29,681 bases of DNA. Origin: a virus. The notes under the pieces were generated by a model. The model was not told the DNA's origin. It worked only from the letters and a program-made list of their open reading frames with translations, and searched no databases. The stretch lies in the IMG/VR virus record IMGVR_UViG_3300025118_000095, positions 1 to 29,681 of that record; one strand, written 5' to 3'. Both the position numbers and the translations under genes were made by a program. Positions 1 through 8,613 of this stretch are shown piece by piece (the first letter of the stretch is position 1; each line of letters opens with the position of its first letter).

Positions 1-105
1 TCCTTACCCTAATGTCTTTTTGTGTATAAATATCCATTTTAAATTATTGTTCTCTAAATAATTTACACTATTATAGTGTAAATAAGATAGAAAGGTACAA
101 GGAAT
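1..105 (+). promoter_or_regulatory. Leader of the + strand tail-tip operon
   Basis: This AT-rich stretch carries no credible gene. It holds an 8-base TATAAATA element at 25-32, a perfect inverted repeat at 61-83, and a Shine-Dalgarno-like AAGGA a few bases before the ATG at 106. A promoter for the rightward tail-tip operon must lie here or further upstream, because everything from 106 to 9504 is packed with gaps of at most 9 bases. I cannot identify -35 and -10 boxes with confidence. Confidence 0.35.
61..83. repeat. Perfect 10-bp inverted repeat upstream of gpM-like gene
   Basis: ATTTACACTA at 61-70 and TAGTGTAAAT at 74-83 are exact reverse complements separated by TTA. The repeat sits 22 bases before the first start codon of the + strand operon. 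It could be an operator for a dimeric regulator or a hairpin in the 5' leader RNA. It has no GC-rich stem and no U-tract, so it is not a terminator. Confidence 0.7.
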
Positions 106-645
106 ATGGGATCAATTTATAATATAGCCTCTTGGGACGATAGCGGGACCGCAACATACCCGAAAAACTCTATCGTTAAGACTTCGGACGGTAAATTTTG
201 GTACGCCCTTCAGGATTTAGACGCGAACACTTCCACTGAAATTCCAGCGGTGGGCTCAGCATATTGGAACGGTTATACAAACGTGACAGTAGGAGGAACA
301 GCTACTGCAGAGTCGTATTTTTTCTGGACGCCTTCTTATAACATACAGGTTTCGCATACTCCAAGAGTTAAGTCCATTCAATTCGGTGATGGGTACGAGC
401 AGCGCATAAAAGATGGAATCAACAATGATCTATTAAATATTCAGTTGTCCTTTGAAAACCGAACGCAGGCAGAAGCGACAGCGATATTGCACTTTCTACA
501 TTCTAGAGAAGGATTTGGGGCGTTTTATTTTAAAGTTCCCGCTCCCTATTCGATGATTAAAAGATTTGTCTGCAAAGAGTTTAATAGTAATTTTATTTTT
601 GACGATAATTATTCAATACAATGTAAGCTCGGAGAGGTATCATAA
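106..645 (+). CDS. Minor tail protein, lambda gpM-like, with N-terminal chitin-binding-like module
   Basis: This 179-aa protein has two parts. Residues about 75-179 match the lambda gpM-type minor tail fold, with the family-typical stretch VKSIQFGDGYEQR, then a helix rich in Arg and Glu, then HFLHSREGFGAFYF. gpM-like proteins join the end of the tail tube to the tip complex. Residues about 5-57 look like a small carbohydrate-binding module of the CBM5/12 type: W10, Y18, an NSIV strand, GKFWYAL with W32, and YWNGY with W54. The start is supported by AAGGA just upstream. It is the first gene of the + operon and is followed after 5 bases by the gpL-like gene. The tail assignment is firm; sugar binding is inferred from aromatic spacing. 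Confidence 0.85.
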   Translation: MGSIYNIASWDDSGTATYPKNSIVKTSDGKFWYALQDLDANTSTEIPAVGSAYWNGYTNVTVGGTATAESYFFWTPSYNIQVSHTPRVKSIQFGDGYEQRIKDGINNDLLNIQLSFENRTQAEATAILHFLHSREGFGAFYFKVPAPYSMIKRFVCKEFNSNFIFDDNYSIQCKLGEVS

Positions 646-650
646 TATAT

Positions 651-1829
651 ATGGCAGGAAAAGTAAATCCATCAACAGCGAGAAGTACCATAAAAGAAAT
701 TTCGAAAGAGATTTCTGCTTTAGAAGCGTCATCTATTATATCATTATATGAAATAGACCTCTCACATATAAAGTCGAACTTAAACCTCGGAGTAAGTGGA
801 AACTTAGAGCCGCATGTTCTTAGATTTCATAACATGGAAGCGATAGGACAAAGAAAAATATACTTTAGAGGAGAAACATATCACCCGACGCCTATCATCA
901 CAGACGGATTCGAAGTGAGTTCGAGTGGAACGATTCCTAGGCCGACACTGACCTTTACCTCTTTTACCGGGATAAGAGAAGAGGCGGGAACAAGCGAGAG
1001 TGTCAAAAACGAATATTTTTATTCACTAAAAAGAGCGATCCTAGAATTAGATAACATGATAGGGGCCAAGGTCACGAGGATAAGAACCTTTTATAAATTT
1101 TTAGACGCGACAAATAATTTCGAGGGCGTCGGCGAATTTACATCGGGCCTAGGAAACAATCCCGAATTTCCTAAAGAAGTATATTATGTAGAAAGAAAAG
1201 TATCAGAAGATAAAGACGGAATACAATTAGAGTTAGCCTCTGTTGTCGACTTACAAAACTACAAAATCCCTTCAAGAACATGCTTATCGAATAGGTGCCC
1301 TTGGCAATATAGAGGGGAAGGCTGTTGTTACGAATTTAAAGCAACAGATAACACTCACGCCAAAGAACAGAAAGAGGCCTTTGGAGCGACGGGCCACCTA
1401 CCAGATTTTGCCCCTCCCATAGCAGATGATAATGATGACTTGCTCTCTACGTTAATAACTGGAGCAAATAAACAGTCTTTATATGACCCGACTACCGTTA
1501 CGGCCTCAAGCGTCGCGGAATATGATTCTCAAATAAAGTATAACGTAGGAACTGTAGCGTTCGTATTGAAAGACGGGATAAGATATTATTATGTAGCTTT
1601 AAAAAATCATCCCCACAAAGGAATTAGTCCCCCTCATTCACTTTATTGGGTGGCAGACAGGTGCGATAAATCATTAAGTTCCTGCAAGTTAAGGTGGGGA
1701 ACAGGTGGCGCGGCAAAAAACTGTAAGACAGGAACGGATTGTAGTAGCCCTTCGAATAGAGAAGCTACAAATAAGTTTCTGAACTTTGGAGGGTTCCCCG
1801 GAACAAACAGCAAAACGGTAACACGATGA
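651..1829 (+). CDS. Minor tail protein, lambda gpL-like, with inserted module
   Basis: This 392-aa protein is longer than lambda gpL (about 230 aa). Residues 1-210 form the N-terminal tip-binding part. A Cys cluster follows (C211, C216, C225, C226 in CLSNRCPWQYRGEGCCYEF), and a second pair, C338 and C345, precedes LRWG and the terminal LNFGGFPG. Lambda gpL family members use such cysteines to bind an iron-sulfur cluster, and the Cys-Pro-Tyr/Trp context fits. Between the two Cys groups, residues about 240-337 are extra. Part of that insert (YNVGTVAF to YW, about 297-333) resembles a CBM5/12-type sugar-binding module like the one in the preceding gene. The stop overlaps the next start (ATGA). 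It probably forms part of the distal tail tip; metal binding is by homology only. Confidence 0.85.
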   Translation: MAGKVNPSTARSTIKEISKEISALEASSIISLYEIDLSHIKSNLNLGVSGNLEPHVLRFHNMEAIGQRKIYFRGETYHPTPIITDGFEVSSSGTIPRPTLTFTSFTGIREEAGTSESVKNEYFYSLKRAILELDNMIGAKVTRIRTFYKFLDATNNFEGVGEFTSGLGNNPEFPKEVYYVERKVSEDKDGIQLELASVVDLQNYKIPSRTCLSNRCPWQYRGEGCCYEFKATDNTHAKEQKEAFGATGHLPDFAPPIADDNDDLLSTLITGANKQSLYDPTTVTASSVAEYDSQIKYNVGTVAFVLKDGIRYYYVALKNHPHKGISPPHSLYWVADRCDKSLSSCKLRWGTGGAAKNCKTGTDCSSPSNREATNKFLNFGGFPGTNSKTVTR

Positions 1830-2167
1830 TTAATAAATTATCAAAGAAAATTAAAAAAAATATTAAACGACACTCATTAGAGACGTTCCCTAATGAATGC
1901 TGCGGAATAATTTCTTTAGTTAACGGTAAACATCAATTAATAAAATGTGAAAATGTCGCTAGAGACAGACAAAACAATTTTCAAATTAGCGCAAGAGATT
2001 ATTTAAAGGCAAGCCGCCAAGGGGGTGTTAAAGCTTATTATCATTCTCATACGGATGATAGCAAAGGAGGGTTTTCCGAAATGGATAAAAAAAATAGCCA
2101 AGGGCACAAATTACCATTACTAATGTACAGTACAAAAGAACATAAACTATTTGAATACATTCCCTGA
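1826..2167 (+). CDS. JAMM/MPN-domain tail peptidase, N-terminal gpK-like
   Basis: This is a 113-aa single-domain protein of the JAB1/MPN/Mov34 zinc peptidase family. The metal-site pattern is visible: E24 in NECCGI, then YYHSH with H73 and H75, then S84 and D87. The spacing after the second His is one residue longer than the usual HxHx7SxxD. In lambda gpK this domain is fused to an NlpC/P60 peptidoglycan peptidase; here the protein ends after the JAMM fold and no NlpC/P60 gene is seen in the window. It lies between the gpL- and gpI-like genes, as in lambda, with a 4-base overlap upstream and a 2-base gap downstream, so it is translated from the same mRNA. Its likely role is processing or assembly of tip proteins. 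The target is unknown. Confidence 0.85.
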   Translation: MINKLSKKIKKNIKRHSLETFPNECCGIISLVNGKHQLIKCENVARDRQNNFQISARDYLKASRQGGVKAYYHSHTDDSKGGFSEMDKKNSQGHKLPLLMYSTKEHKLFEYIP

Positions 2168-2169
2168 TT

Positions 2170-2787
2170 ATGGCTAAAGTAACGTTACATGGAAAACTAG
2201 CTGAATCCGTTGGAGAGAAGGAGTGGAAGGTAAATGTCTCTAGCGTAGGAGAGGCTCTTCATGCAATAAATATTCAATCCGGAGAGGGAATCAAAAGATT
2301 TTTTTCCAAGAGGGAAAACGCATATGCAGAATATAGCGTCTTGATTAACGGAGAAGAAATAGCGCCCAGTAAAGATTTTAAAAATAACGAGCTAACGATA
2401 AACAGAAAAGACATAACAGAAATAGATATCGTTCCCATTTTAGAAGGAAAAAGTCTGGGTTTCCTTGGAATCATATTGGGGCTGGGAGGAATGGGATTTG
2501 CACAAACAAACATGGGAATGCTAACGGCAATAATGATGTTAGCTACGGGAATATCCACAATGCTTGCTAAGCCCCCCAAGATGCCCGAGCAAAGACAAAT
2601 ACTTAACCCTAGTTCGGACCCATCGATGCTAGCGAACTCTTATCTGTATAATGGAGCGGTGAACGTTATGAACGAAGGAGGGCCTGTTCCAATTGGATAC
2701 GGGAGAATGATTGTGGGTAGCCAAGTAATAATGAACTCTTATGACGTAAGAAAAGTTTTAGTCAGAGAGGCAGGAAGAAGAAGGTAA
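2170..2787 (+). CDS. Tail assembly protein, lambda gpI-like
   Basis: This 205-aa protein has an N-terminal ubiquitin-like beta-grasp part (residues about 1-90, starting VTLHGKLAESVGEKEW). A strongly hydrophobic Gly/Met-rich stretch follows (about 95-135, GFLGIILGLGGMGF), and then a C-terminal segment, VNVMNEGGPVPIGYGRM, typical of lambda gpI relatives. gpI is needed to assemble the gpJ tip and is thought not to remain in the virion. The gene sits directly between the JAMM and gpJ-like genes. No strong ribosome binding site precedes the ATG, which lies 2 bases after the previous stop, so translation is probably coupled. Confidence 0.85.
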   Translation: MAKVTLHGKLAESVGEKEWKVNVSSVGEALHAINIQSGEGIKRFFSKRENAYAEYSVLINGEEIAPSKDFKNNELTINRKDITEIDIVPILEGKSLGFLGIILGLGGMGFAQTNMGMLTAIMMLATGISTMLAKPPKMPEQRQILNPSSDPSMLANSYLYNGAVNVMNEGGPVPIGYGRMIVGSQVIMNSYDVRKVLVREAGRRR

Positions 2788-2788
2788 T

Positions 2789-5700
2789 ATGGCAGTTGTT
2801 AAGAATACTTCAAGATCGGAGGGCGACACTCAATATTATGGGATCGACACAAGCGTCGTAAATACGGAAGCGGCCGAGCTTTTTGGAAGCGAACAAATTC
2901 AACTTTTTGATACACCCTCGGGGTTTGGGATAATGTCGGGAGACACCGTTTTTCCACCCGGACACAAATATGCAGGAACCACAGGCTGGCTTACTACGAG
3001 GAGCATAGTAAAATGTCTTGATTTAATTAGCGAAGGAGAAATCGAAGGAATAGTTAGCGGCGAGTTTGTTCCGGACGATGATGACGCCTATGAAGGACAG
3101 ATAGGATGGAATGGAGGAGAAATAAAACCCTTTACAACCGCTAATCCAGAATGCTTTTTAAGGTCAATTTATCTCAATGATACTCCCATCGTTAACGTTA
3201 ACAATCAATACAATTTTCAACAGGCTGAAATAGCAATCACGAACGGCACCCCGGCAGGAGTCTCGGTTGATGATGATTTTTTATTCATAGGAGAAGACTT
3301 AGGTTTAGAAAAAACTAGGGTCATAAATGAAAGGCTAAGGGGTCCAGACGTTGCTTCCGACACAGACCTTCTAGGAGAAATTCCCGCAGCTTCTGATGAA
3401 GTTTTCCACTACCACTCTAAAGTTTATAGATTATTAAACAGAGATATAGATAAAATAAAAGTAAATATTAAAATAAGCGCCCTAACTTACACGAAAGTAA
3501 TAATCGAAGATGAGGAGGACATGGGGGGCGGAGTAATGAAAGTAACTCAAAGATGGCCCATGGATGATATAGGTCAAGTGCGAGGCAGTCAGCTTACTTT
3601 TAAATACAGATACCGCCCTATTTATAAAGACAAATTAGGGAATTTAGATTTAAACACCTCGAGGGGGTGGTATGGCAGACAGGGCAGTAAGCCTTTTGTT
3701 TCTCATATTAAAGGAAAAGTAACGAGCCCCTACCTTCATCCATATATTATAGAAGTACAGGATAAACTGAAGACTGAATTTTTAGCGGGCTGGGAAATTG
3801 AAATTACTAGAGTTACTCTAGACTCCATAGAGTCTCATATATCTAATCAAACCTATATAGATTCAATAACAGAGGTATACGAAAGCGTCTTGGGTTATCC
3901 AAACGCGGCCCTAGCAGCCATGAGTTTTAACGCCGAGTACTTTTCTCAGATACCCACTAGAGCTTATGACGTAAGGCTTTTAAAGGTTAAAGTCCCGGGC
4001 GGGCCCGGAGGGTATGACCCTATATTAAGAAATTATAACGAGTCCCCGTGGGAAGGAGACTTTGCAGATGAAAAAAAATGGACCGATAATCCAGCTTGGA
4101 TTTTTTATGATTTGTTAACAAATAAAAGGTACGGAATAGGTAAGCACCTAGGTGACGTAGAAGTAGATAAGTGGACTCTATACGAAATCGGACGGTTTTG
4201 TGACACTCTAGTTTCAGACGGAGAAGAGGGGTTTGAGCCTAGGTTTACCTGTAATACTTTAATTAACACGAAAGAAGACGCAGTCAAAGTCCTTCAAGAT
4301 TTTGCTAGTGTATTTAGGTCTATTTTATATTATGGGTTTGGAAGCGTCCACGCTGTATGCGACAAGCCGAGAAAAGAGGTAGCGCAATTTAACAATTCTA
4401 GCGTCGCCGAAGGAAACTTCACTTATTCTTCCACGGCCAAAAAGACAATACCCACAGTCTGCTTGGTGAGATACAACGATAAAGATAATTTTTATAAACC
4501 CGCAATCGAATATGTAGAGCACACAGAGGGTATAAGAAAATATGGTGTTGTAGAAAAAGAGATCACAGCTTTCGCCTGCACCAGCCGAACCCAAGCTCGA
4601 AGACTAGGGAGATGGATGCTCTCTACAGAGCTAGAACAAACCGAGACAATAACCTTCACTGCGGGGCCAGAAGCCATGCTCTTAAGGCCCGGAGACATAG
4701 TCAAAGTCACAGACTCGAACAGGTCAGAAAAAAAATATGGCGGAAGAGCGACAAGGGCAGAGGCCAGAAGCATTGTTTTAGATCAAGGAATAAATTTCAA
4801 AAAAGATACAGAGTATGAATTGACATTAACTACTCCTACTTATTTTTATGATACGTCAATTGTCGACATAGACAGTCAATCATATATCTCAGATTTTAGA
4901 AGGTCTCAAATTCAGACCTTTAATTTTACGACAGGCATAAATGACGTTACGGCTTCAACAGTTGTTCTGGGAGAAGACAGCACAATTACCGGATCAAAAA
5001 TCTCATGGACCGGAGATATGTTTATAGACAATTCTGTTACAGACATAGTAGATAAGGCCACTTGGAGTGTTACAGAAGTAAATGATCAAACTACTAACTT
5101 ATATAATGTTACCTCCACAAAAGAAAACGACGATTTATCGTACGGAATAGAGGCCATAGTCCATAGCACGGGGAAATATTCCTACATCGAATCTGGCGTG
5201 TTTTATTCATATCTTAAGACTCCCCAAGGAATAACTGCTCCGCCAAATCCCGCGAGCTCATGTAGCTTAGCGCTTAAAGATCACCCTGATAGCCCGCACG
5301 GGTTCACGAAGCGAATTCAAATAACAGTTGAACCTTGCGCGGGAGGCGGGTCAGCTTGCGACACAGGGACGACGGTGGGCTATAGAATTTATGTGAAACC
5401 CAAGACCGATTGGGACCCCAACAAAGACATGAAAAAGGAAGGGGGCACGGTACCCATTAATGAATGGTTGCATGAAACTATATACTTATCTGATCAAGGA
5501 GAAAGCGAAGACCCGATAAGTTACTATATCCCGGGACGCAACGAGCAAAGATATTTTGTTAGAGTTTTTGCTATAAATAGTATATCTGTTTTGTCTAGCT
5601 CTTTTGTAGACGGCCAAGACGGAGTCGTAGAAACCCCGGAAGATCTTAATGGTATATACGTGTTTAACCACTACCCGGTAAAAGATATTAAAATACACTC

Positions 5701-7873
5701 ATTGAGGCTACAAACAAATTATGCTCTACAGAATTTGCCTGAAGCTATACCAACGAAAGAAAGATATCTTTATACAGACGATAAAGACGCCGTGGTCCAA
5801 TGGGAAGCTTCATTTTTAAATGACGACGAATTTTCTTTACCGATAGACTACCGAGTAAGTATCCATGACCCAACATCTTCGACAAGCGCCATGCCCTCAA
5901 CAGAGCTCGCGGATTATATTACAGCGTTTACCGAATTTAATTTCTCATTTGACAGGAACATGTCGATGCCAAACAATAACGGCCCGAAAAGACACTACGA
6001 CTTGGTAGTCCAAGCAATAGACGAAAACGGAATAACTTCTTCCGGGGTAAATCAAGGAACAAACTTCGGCTGGGACATTGTAGAAGTCTTAAACCCCAAA
6101 CCGGTAGGATATTATCTAACGCCCAGACGAAGAAACGGCGTTAACGTGGGTTTACAACTCGGAACGGACAAAACATGGACAGAGCAGTATATAGATGGAG
6201 ATGGGTATGTCCATTTAAATGTTTTATCAAATACCATTCCTGATTTAGCCGGGGGATACGCTTATATTTCTAAACATCCATTTTCTGGAGCAGACTTTAA
6301 TAGTAACGGAAGCCCCAAGACGATTGGACAAAGAAGTCATATAACATTTGGCAGTCAAGAAGAGTTTAAAAAACCAGAGTTTGAAATAACCGAAACCAAT
6401 TTCGAAGCGCCCGCGGGAACAACGTACGGCACATATAATTCAGAGATAGTATTCAAACCCACGGGAATGACAGGATCATATGCTCCCCCCTACCACATGG
6501 GAGTTAAATTTTATGATAGTTTCGATAGGGAAATAAAAAACAATGCTTTAAATTCGACTTGGGACCAAGGAGTCCTAACAAGATCCAGTTCAATTTACGC
6601 TACAGAAGGCCTGTATCTAGCTTTTGGAAGGGACACAACCGGAACAGCGGGCGAAATAATAAAAGAAAATTATTGTTTTACTACGGGAAGCTGCGGAAAG
6701 TACGTGGGTAATCCTGATTTCGGAGGAGCAACAGATTCCTCTGATACCTTTTCCGTAAGGCTCTTGCCCACAAAATATTATAGCGCCAATCAGTCTGCCT
6801 TTAAGTATTGGATAAGGCTAAATATAAATGGCCACTGGGAAGGGCAAGGAATATCGCACGTTAAAGTCTTATCTCAGAAAGACGTAGAAACGGTTTATGA
6901 TTATAAAGGCTTTTTCGAATATTCATGTAAATCAATAGACCTTTTGACAGGGGTAGTTGAGGACGGTATTACATATAATGTATACTACCCCGCCCACCCC
7001 GAAAGCTTTACGAAATGTAACTTTAGGCAAGGATCTCTTTCTTCAAGTTTTCAAATTATAGCAAACACCATTGATGATCCTTATAGGTTAAGATTCTGGG
7101 GAGGTACGACATATTATGAGGGATTACCATTTTATATGGTTACGGGCGCGACCAGACACTTCTTGGGAGACAGCGTGGCTTATTTACCCACCGAGCTTTC
7201 GAGAGCGGGTATAGCACCAGATTACGACATGCACGTGCCGGGTGCGACGAATGAAGGGCTAGACAAAATCCCCTCGTATAATGAAAGGGGCAAAGTTATA
7301 GCTAACAAGTCTAGACCGTTAAGAGGTTTTAGAAGGTTTAGAGTATACTTTGATGAAAACAACTTGCCTCAACCGGCAGACGAGGGCGGGCTTGCATCTT
7401 ACGGCGTTATAGGAATGAACGCTTGGAACGGTGAATATGAGTCTTGGCAAGGCTCACACAGCAAGGCGGGAGAACAACAAATAGATTTATCAAAAGACAT
7501 ATTATTTGCTAAAGACGGAACAGACGTCTTTCCCTCTTCGGTGCAATCTTGGTTGAATAAAGGAGACCTTTTCGAAAATATCCCCGGAGTATGGAACCAT
7601 CATCCAGCTGGATTTGGAGCGGGATTCGGCGGGTTAGCGAAAAGCCAAAAATTCTTTGATGTACATCTAGGCAGAATGATTGACGATAGCTACTTAAATG
7701 AAGGGTTCTTCGGGGTGACGACAACAAATGACTACAGCATAGGTAGTCAAATGGCAAGAGTGCCCATAGGATATACGCAAGATACGGAACTACATGAGGC
7801 AGTATACTCAATTAATCCATACGTCACGGACCCGGATCACGATGGAGAGTTAAAATGGAATGAATACTTATAA
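2789..7873 (+). CDS. Tip attachment / host specificity protein, lambda gpJ-like
   Basis: This 1694-aa protein compares with about 1130 aa for lambda gpJ. The N-terminal part carries the gpJ signature TRSIVKCLDLISEGEIEG (about residues 68-85) and the IYLNDTPI segment. Residues about 455-640 match the central hub domain of the family, with IGRFCDTLVSDGEEG at the start and LLRPGDIVKVTD at the end. Fibronectin-III-like sequence follows (about 810-940, VGYRIYV to YFVRVFAINS). The remaining 700 residues are unfamiliar beta-rich sequence, expected to contain receptor-binding parts. The last 14 residues contain DPDHDGELKWNE (1681-1692), which fits an EF-hand calcium loop. The start is supported by AGAAGG just upstream, one base after the gpI-like stop. 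The hub assignment is firm; the receptor is unknown. Confidence 0.92.
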   Translation: MAVVKNTSRSEGDTQYYGIDTSVVNTEAAELFGSEQIQLFDTPSGFGIMSGDTVFPPGHKYAGTTGWLTTRSIVKCLDLISEGEIEGIVSGEFVPDDDDAYEGQIGWNGGEIKPFTTANPECFLRSIYLNDTPIVNVNNQYNFQQAEIAITNGTPAGVSVDDDFLFIGEDLGLEKTRVINERLRGPDVASDTDLLGEIPAASDEVFHYHSKVYRLLNRDIDKIKVNIKISALTYTKVIIEDEEDMGGGVMKVTQRWPMDDIGQVRGSQLTFKYRYRPIYKDKLGNLDLNTSRGWYGRQGSKPFVSHIKGKVTSPYLHPYIIEVQDKLKTEFLAGWEIEITRVTLDSIESHISNQTYIDSITEVYESVLGYPNAALAAMSFNAEYFSQIPTRAYDVRLLKVKVPGGPGGYDPILRNYNESPWEGDFADEKKWTDNPAWIFYDLLTNKRYGIGKHLGDVEVDKWTLYEIGRFCDTLVSDGEEGFEPRFTCNTLINTKEDAVKVLQDFASVFRSILYYGFGSVHAVCDKPRKEVAQFNNSSVAEGNFTYSSTAKKTIPTVCLVRYNDKDNFYKPAIEYVEHTEGIRKYGVVEKEITAFACTSRTQARRLGRWMLSTELEQTETITFTAGPEAMLLRPGDIVKVTDSNRSEKKYGGRATRAEARSIVLDQGINFKKDTEYELTLTTPTYFYDTSIVDIDSQSYISDFRRSQIQTFNFTTGINDVTASTVVLGEDSTITGSKISWTGDMFIDNSVTDIVDKATWSVTEVNDQTTNLYNVTSTKENDDLSYGIEAIVHSTGKYSYIESGVFYSYLKTPQGITAPPNPASSCSLALKDHPDSPHGFTKRIQITVEPCAGGGSACDTGTTVGYRIYVKPKTDWDPNKDMKKEGGTVPINEWLHETIYLSDQGESEDPISYYIPGRNEQRYFVRVFAINSISVLSSSFVDGQDGVVETPEDLNGIYVFNHYPVKDIKIHSLRLQTNYALQNLPEAIPTKERYLYTDDKDAVVQWEASFLNDDEFSLPIDYRVSIHDPTSSTSAMPSTELADYITAFTEFNFSFDRNMSMPNNNGPKRHYDLVVQAIDENGITSSGVNQGTNFGWDIVEVLNPKPVGYYLTPRRRNGVNVGLQLGTDKTWTEQYIDGDGYVHLNVLSNTIPDLAGGYAYISKHPFSGADFNSNGSPKTIGQRSHITFGSQEEFKKPEFEITETNFEAPAGTTYGTYNSEIVFKPTGMTGSYAPPYHMGVKFYDSFDREIKNNALNSTWDQGVLTRSSSIYATEGLYLAFGRDTTGTAGEIIKENYCFTTGSCGKYVGNPDFGGATDSSDTFSVRLLPTKYYSANQSAFKYWIRLNINGHWEGQGISHVKVLSQKDVETVYDYKGFFEYSCKSIDLLTGVVEDGITYNVYYPAHPESFTKCNFRQGSLSSSFQIIANTIDDPYRLRFWGGTTYYEGLPFYMVTGATRHFLGDSVAYLPTELSRAGIAPDYDMHVPGATNEGLDKIPSYNERGKVIANKSRPLRGFRRFRVYFDENNLPQPADEGGLASYGVIGMNAWNGEYESWQGSHSKAGEQQIDLSKDILFAKDGTDVFPSSVQSWLNKGDLFENIPGVWNHHPAGFGAGFGGLAKSQKFFDVHLGRMIDDSYLNEGFFGVTTTNDYSIGSQMARVPIGYTQDTELHEAVYSINPYVTDPDHDGELKWNEYL

Positions 7874-8604
7874 TGCAAAATAGAACACCCAAACAAATAT
7901 TATTAATAATAATGAAGGACGAGTCTAGATTCACCTATTCCGTCCCTGAAGGGAAGTCCTATTTAGATATTTATAGTTATGTCATTAATTCTGAAGGAGT
8001 CGATCCAAACGAAGTTAAAAGCGTATTATATTTCCCAAATACTTTATACGATATTGAAGAGTTTCAATATTATTACGAAGAAGAGACTAAGACTTTAGAT
8101 GATAAATCAATAGCAATTGACTTTAAGATAGACGAATTCCGTCGACAAAGAGGTTTACTGTTTAAGGCTTTAGACATGCAGTTTATGAGGAGCATGGAGA
8201 AGAAAGACTGCGAAGAGTGCGTGGAAAAGATAACTAGAATTAAAAAGCACCTGAGGGATTTGCCCGATTTACTACCTGATTTCCTGAATAAATATGACAC
8301 AGAAGAAATAACTAGATTTAATGCTTTTAATAATGTATATGATATTGTTATAATAAATGGTGGATCAGGATATACTGAGCCCCCAGAAATCACCATAAGT
8401 GAGCCAGACCAAGAAAACGTCTTGGGGATATCAATGCAAGCAAAAGCAATAATAGAAAACGGAAGCGTAACAGGCGTAGAAATAGCTCGATTCGGTTCAG
8501 GATACAAATCTGCTCCGTCAGTTAGTTTCGCTAAACCCTTAAGCGGTAATACTGCGATGGCTGTTACGGGAGCTCCGGAAAATGATTTGTTTAATTTAAA
8601 ATAA
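7873..8604 (+). CDS. Tail protein with tail-fibre-assembly-like helical segment and GGSGYT repeats
   Basis: This 243-aa protein begins on the last base of the gpJ-like stop codon (TAATG). Residues about 75-140 are helical and charged, with FRRQRGLLFKALD and then KKHLRDLPDL. That pattern resembles the C-terminal Arg-rich helix (RxxRdxLL...LRDLP) of phage tail fibre assembly or DUF4376-like proteins. Residues about 155-240 hold two beta units: INGGSGYTEPPEITI and ARFGSGYKSAPSVSF, each followed by an Ala-rich strand. Such GGSGYT-PP repeats recur in structural proteins of environmental phages. The position right after gpJ suggests a tip accessory or fibre-linked protein. The function is inferred from position and motifs only. 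Confidence 0.7.
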   Translation: MQNRTPKQILLIIMKDESRFTYSVPEGKSYLDIYSYVINSEGVDPNEVKSVLYFPNTLYDIEEFQYYYEEETKTLDDKSIAIDFKIDEFRRQRGLLFKALDMQFMRSMEKKDCEECVEKITRIKKHLRDLPDLLPDFLNKYDTEEITRFNAFNNVYDIVIINGGSGYTEPPEITISEPDQENVLGISMQAKAIIENGSVTGVEIARFGSGYKSAPSVSFAKPLSGNTAMAVTGAPENDLFNLK

Positions 8605-8613
8605 GGATTTACT

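Noticed and set aside
25-32. TATAAATA, identical to the T4 late promoter core
   Set aside because: One 8-base AT match in AT-rich DNA is weak. The same string also lies inside coding sequence, and I saw none at the - strand operon starts. The phage is otherwise not T4-like.
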